The notes under the pieces: model-generated | What the model was told of the DNA's origin: nothing | Seen by the model: the letters and a program-made list of their open reading frames with translations, nothing else | Database searches by the model: none | Part shown: positions 59,256 to 64,000 of the stretch, piece after piece | How the letters are laid out: the number at the start of each line of letters is the position of its first letter | Position numbering within the stretch: the first letter of the stretch is position 1 | From: Aquilaria yunnanensis | Taxonomy: Eukaryota; Streptophyta; Magnoliopsida; Malvales; Thymelaeaceae | Reading direction: 5' to 3' | DNA: 64,000 bases | Assembly: GCA_039654915.1 (NCBI GenBank) | Contig: CM077594.1 | Coordinates: 16,057,001 to 16,121,000, forward strand | Position numbers and translations under genes: made by a program

Positions 59256-59911
59256 ATTGTAGGTTTTCATTGCAACTTAAAGAATGTAATTGATCTAATT
59301 ATGCTGCTAAGCACAAATCTTAAGTTTTACCTTTTTATTTTTTTTTTCATGGAATGTTTTGCCATTTTGAACTATAAGGCATTTTCCAAATTATGTAAGT
59401 GCTATTTGGCTTTTTTATTAATAAAATTTGTATCGACGGTAGCGTTTCTTCTAAAAAATATATATTTCATAAAATTACTATCAAATAACGATTGAAAACA
59501 TATTAAAACACATTTTTTTAAAATTGGATTAACTCGGGCTAGCTTAGAGCCACCCCGCCCCAGCCCGAGCTCGAGTTGGACTTGGCCCAAGCCCACCCCG
59601 CTTTGATGCGGGCCGTGCCTGAGTTTGGAAACTTCGACCCAGGCTAGGCAGGTTCTTGGCCAAGTCGGCCCACCGGCCACCACTAATTAGAGCTGTTCTA
59701 ATTTAATGACCACCTTATCTCTAAGCTGTTTCACCAGTTGAAATAATAAAAAACAATTCCATCAGTGAATAAATGTCCATGAACAACGCTATAATCTAGG
59801 AAGCCGTTAGAGAAAGGCAGAAGGTAGACATAAAACGTAACCTAGTAGCACTCTTCCTCAGCAAAAGTGAAAACAATAATAAAAAGTCTATAAATTTGAC
59901 TAACTTTTGCT

Positions 59912-60789
59912 ATGACAAAAAAAAAAAAGTTTGCCATAGGGACTTGTTCAGAGACTCAGGAGCTGAAGGAACTAGAGGGGAAGGTCAAAGAGCTAAAAAG
60001 TTTGATGAAGTCGATTATTAAGGGATGGGGGAGAACCATTGACGTCATAGCAAAGTTAGTCATATGTATGGACTTTTTATCATTATTTTCGCTTTTACTG
60101 AGGCAAAATGCTTCTGGGTTGTGCCAGCCTTCTGCTTTTCTTTGGCAGCATTCCAGATTGGAGCGTTATTGATGGAGATTGATTCACTAATGGAGCTATG
60201 CCTTCTGCCATTTCAATTGGGGCAACATCTCAAAGATGAGGTGGCCACTAAGTTGGAACAGGTTCAGGCAGTCATTAAATGGCTCTAAAACATTGGTACT
60301 AAAATATATATATACTACTTATATTTAATTTTTTGGATGTAGATTTTATTTTGGCCATGCTATGGTCATGTTATTGGTTGTTGTAGGTTTAGTTGTTTAA
60401 GTTAGTGGAGGTCTGTATTGATGGACTGTTCTTTTCAATTTGCTTCTTGAATCAATTAATTTGCCTACTCCATGCATATATTTACTTGCAGCCATGTTTA
60501 TTATTAGTTCTAAAATGGTGTCAATCTTTGATTCCCAATATATATATGTAGTGCAAGATGAGTATGATTCTCCTGAACCCGTGCTAGCTAATGGTAAGGC
60601 CAATGAAATCTAGGACTTTGTGAAAAAATATGAACGCATCAGGACCAAGCTTGCCATCATGGAGAGGACAAGCTTAATCTTGTTCAACAGACACGACCCT
60701 CACCACTTCACTGCCTACATACTCGTGGCCTTCTTTTCCCTCACCATCTTTGCTAGGTTTGAGTTCTTATCCATTCTTATGCAGGTGTA
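59912..60789 (+). pseudogene. Two-exon membrane-protein gene, family not recognised, broken
   Basis: First part: from ATG 59912 (or the position of the mutated ATA at 59936) TCSETQELKELEGKVKELKS, a coiled-coil-like segment, then RTIDVIAK. A frame change at about 60050-60070 leads into CFWVVPAFCFSLAAFQIGAL (membrane helix), MEIDSLMELCLLPFQL and LKDEVATKLEQVQAVIKWL ending at TAA 60288. After a probable intron with AG at about 60551, the second part reads QDEYDSPEPVLANGKANEI, a stop at 60611-60613, then DFVKKYERIRTKLAIMERTS and HFTAYILVAFFSLTIFARF (second helix) to about 60789. Related fragments are at 25946, 26758-27100 and 56237. I cannot name the family. Confidence 0.6.
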
Positions 60790-62100
60790 AGCTATAAAAT
60801 GCAAAATGCTAGAAGAAGTGAAGTAGAGTTCATTGCTTCAATCTGTTAATGGCTACACTCTCTTATAAACTGGTATTTTTTTGATGAACTCTTGAACTAG
60901 GTTTTTGTTCATGGGTATTGACTATTGAAAACTGTGAAAGTAGTTCAGCCGAATGAAATGTTGAAATTTTGCAGGTTTGCTTCAGTATTTGATGTATGTT
61001 TTTTACTATTTTTTTGATATGGATTACTCGCTACCTTTTCAGGATGCAGTGATAATTGATAAGTGCACCATTATGGAGAGTGTCACATGAATGGTTGGTC
61101 AGGCAGGCGACGCTTACTTTTGCTATTTCTAATACCCAACCCGGCAACCTCAAAATTGCATCGATTTAATTAATCTGGTTCTTTTTCTTCTAAAAATTTC
61201 CCATTTTCATTTTCGTTTAACTATTGCATGGTCTCTGGTAAATTTCTTGCTCGTAAGCTTAAGAACATTGCATATGAAATTCATTTTTCTGTTTTTCTTT
61301 TCCTGCTCTGCTTGGGTGGTATAAAAATTACTAGTTGTGTGCCAAATCAATGGTAATGTTCCTCTTAACAAAAAATCGATACAAGGAAAGAAGAACATGA
61401 GAGAACAATTTAAAATAAAAATAATATCATCCAAGATACAATGGATTTTAAGTTGAGCCATAGGATTGCTTATTCCTTTACATGTTTCATGCCATGTCGG
61501 TGTAACGGTCTTAGGACATACTACCCTCATATACAAAACCCTAAATTTTTTATTTTTGTTTCATGAATGCCGCATTATTATGAAACCAAGCTCTGCCCAC
61601 ATTTTTCTTTATCTAAAAGAAAAATATTGTATCTTTGGAAGGATAAGTAACCAAGAGAAAAAAAAAAGGAAAGACAAGTGCCAGGAAACAAGTAACATAC
61701 GAAAAGAAGGAGAATGCTGAGTGTATAAAAAATTGAGGAGTGACCATATATAGAAGTTGTGAGTTGTTGGGCTAAACTATCTTGGACCAAAATCCATTAC
61801 ACAATAAAGGATAAGACCCCATTGGATATAAAACATATAACATCGATTGCAATTTAAAGGAGAATGCCATTGTAGAGTACAAACCAAATGAAATATGTTT
61901 GTTGGTATTCCGCCATTGGGTAAGAAGAAATGTATTTTTTTTATTCAATAATAAAAAACTATAAATCATATTCTATGTCCATTTTTTTATAATCAAAATT
62001 AATAAAGCATAAAGTAGGATTGAGAGAGCATATAAGTAGCAAGTTAATGAACGAGAGTAGCTTTCTGCCTCAGAACTACAATCACAGAGCAACATTGAAA
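60790..62100. other. Unassigned intergenic DNA
   Basis: Only short frames; no repeat ends or gene family recognised. Confidence 0.45.
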
Positions 62101-64000
62101 TAAAATCAACAAGTGCATAGTCTGGCGGATGGAAGCAGTGAGAGAGTTACTGAGAGATGGAGCATTGGAAAGTACCTAGAGAGCCTGTGAATAATCTGTT
62201 AGAATTGTTACCGAGGCTAGGCCATTGGTGGACACGAAAAGTAAAGCTTCATGAATAACCTAAAATTCTACCTCTAAGGCTGATTCACATCCTGGAATAA
62301 GAAAGCCTTTCCATTTATTTGGAGGGTTGTTGACTCCTAACCAAGCCCAAGCTGCTAAATTAAGGTCATTCGAGCATTGTGCATGCCTCATCCGTTAAAA
62401 ATATTTTCAGCTTTGAAGGAGGCTGGTGGTCTTTACCTTTGCCTTCAAGTTCCATATAGCATAAGAGGAGGATTATAGGGAAATAAGGCAAACTTCTGTT
62501 GAAAATCCTTGGACAGAGAAATCTAAAGCAGGATTTCATTTTTTCTAGCGATTAAAATGGGCCATGAAAAATAGCATGGCAAAAAGCGCACTTATTAGGG
62601 CCAATCTAAATGGTCCAAAGGGTGGAGATAAGGGAACAAAGCTAATTTGGATGGTTTTCTTCAGTTGACTTGTGAGAGAAGTAAGCCACGCGTCAAAAGA
62701 CAAATAAGCAGATGGCTCCGAGCGCGAAATATAATTGCTCTAGATATCTTGAGGTCCCGTGCATTCCAAGAAAAGATAGAACATCATCTTTGGGGAAAAA
62801 TGGCATTAGGGGCTGAAAAGATTTATCAGACCCTCATGGGTAGCGAGGTTTGCCCTTGTCGATGAAGCCTATGATAAGTATTTTCACAAAAAGGATTTAT
62901 ATTTTTTAGGAATGCCGGAGGCCCATATAGACATAGGAATAGTCAACAAATTGAAAAGTGATGAGTAGCTTAAGGTATTGTCTCCAGGTTCAAAAGAGAT
63001 GAAGACTATTTCTGCAACACCAAATTATAACCTTGTTTCACAGAGTAGGAGCTCGAAGCATTTATGAGCCTATAGATAGCATCCTGAGAATCCATACCAA
63101 AATTAGGATTAGTGGTTAAAATAAGTTGCATATTTTATAATGGGAAATGATTTTGAAGTAATGACTGCTTCCATCAACACTCCTAGAAATCATAAAAAGT
63201 CTACAACCCAGAGGCTAGGATCTTTGAACACATCCCTTCCAAGAGTACATAAATAGGTAGGTGAAACCTTCGGAATCCATGCGTCCTCCCATACTTTGAC
63301 TAGGAACCATCTTCAATATTTCATTGAATATGATCATGAAGAGGTGGTTGGCCATGCAAGAGACTTCTCCAAATAGTAGTTGAATTCCCATTGGCTTTAA
63401 TTAGCCATAAGGACTCGATAGACCAAAGAATCACTAGGCCCTGTAAAAACTCACTAGAAAGATTTAGCAAGAATAATTTGATTAAATAGCCAAAGGTCCT
63501 TGATCCCAAGTCCTCCGAAACCTTTAGAGAAGTGAAGAAGACCTTGGTGGTGGAGATGAAGTCCATGTTTGTCATAGGCACTCAACCACTAAAACTGAAT
63601 AAAATGCTTAGAAAGATCATTCGACATGGTTACTAAAACTTTAAGAAGCAACATGACATAAATAAGAACAAAAGATAAGGTAGGCTGAATAAGTGTGAAA
63701 TGCTCTGCAAGGTTCAAGAGATTCCTTTTCTAATCAGTTAACTATCAATGAACTTTATCCATAAGATATAGAAATGAAGATTAGCATGAAAGATCCTGGG
63801 TGAATGAGAGCCCACATATAAGGGGATGATGTCAGTAACCTAAAAAGAAAGGATCTAAATGCTGTCATTCGAAAGGGATCCTACAACATTCCAACTAAAT
63901 GATCATTCTGACTTATGAATATTGATGTATTAGCCTGCTGCAATCTCCAAACATTGTAGAGTCTGATTTAGGGTGTGACCTATTGTCATAGTTAGATGAA
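62100..64000 (-). pseudogene. LINE (L1-type) ORF2 remnant: end of RT, zf-RVT and RNase H-like region
   Basis: Read on the minus strand from the right edge. RT tail: KRNLLNLAEHFTLIQPTLSF, then GGLGIKDLWLFNQ at about 63,500 (diagnostic for plant LINE RT ends), KVWEDAWIPKVSPTY at about 63,270, a region corresponding to zf-RVT, WLGVNNPPNKWKG near 62,330, and an RNase H-like EALLFVSTNGLASVTILTD near 62,230. Many stops and frame changes. The 5' part of the element lies beyond the window. Confidence 0.75.

Larger units (their letters stand above)
56545..59685 (+). mobile_element. hAT DNA transposon, copy 2, same lineage as copy 1
   Basis: Ends TAATGGTGGCCAATGGGCCG and reverse-complement TAGTGGTGGCCGGTGGGCCG (17 of 21 positions agree over the first 21). 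The flanking 8-mers are ATTGGAGC (56537-56544) and ATTAGAGC (59686-59693), one mismatch. 3141 bp, about 730 bp shorter than copy 1, with GC-rich subterminal parts and a plus-strand transposase pseudogene. Confidence 0.9.

Overview
The window is nuclear DNA of a flowering plant, most likely a eudicot. Evidence: genes with GT-AG introns, several plant-specific protein families (DRM1/ARP, FRIGIDA-ESSENTIAL-type CCCH protein, PGG membrane protein), CCCTAAA/TTTAGGG-type telomere-like repeats, Copia elements primed by initiator tRNA-Met, hAT, CACTA, Stowaway-like and Mutator-like DNA elements, and AT-rich intergenic DNA full of nested and decayed repeats. I cannot name the species. No bacterial-type operons, CRISPR arrays, rRNA genes or convincing tRNA genes were seen.

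Host genes are concentrated in the first 20 kb. A dormancy/auxin-associated (DRM1/ARP) gene runs off the left edge on the minus strand (1-484). A small plant protein of unknown function lies at 11383-11913 (+). A complete five-exon minus-strand gene (13068-19962, 817 codons plus stop when spliced) encodes an acidic CCCH zinc-finger protein of the FRIGIDA-ESSENTIAL 1 type. It has a 3.2 kb first intron and a short hAT-like insertion just upstream.

The rest is mainly mobile and repetitive DNA. At 2.8-7.8 kb a 3.9 kb hAT element, with an almost full-length but mutated transposase, sits exactly at the pol stop/polypurine tract of an older Copia remnant. At 21.5-23.1 kb there is a Mutator-like element with terminal inverted repeats longer than 200 bp. 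At 25.2-27.9 kb a gene fragment is present as two inverted arms. From about 29 to 34.8 kb lies a large degenerate fold-back locus: CCCTAAA-like repeats, then about 1.9 kb of roughly 33-bp units carrying the palindrome GTGACCnGGTCAC, with a switch of orientation at 33,070, then TTTAGGG-like repeats. Two complete Copia insertions follow: 36387-40446, which has lost its reverse-transcriptase core, and 41554-46024, with nearly identical LTRs but broken reading frames. They flank a broken PGG-domain gene. A solo LTR, a CACTA end, small MITEs and SINE-like pieces occupy 48-55 kb. A second hAT copy (56545-59685) of the same lineage as the first lies beside remnants of an unrecognised membrane-protein gene (59912-60789), whose relatives are the inverted arms at 25-28 kb. 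The window ends in a LINE remnant (minus strand, about 62.1-64.0 kb).

I see no new enzymatic system. The most unusual structures are the fold-back array at 29-34.8 kb, the identical nonsense codon in the two hAT copies 52 kb apart, and the inverted gene-fragment arms at 25.2-27.9 kb, which could fold into long double-stranded RNA if transcribed.
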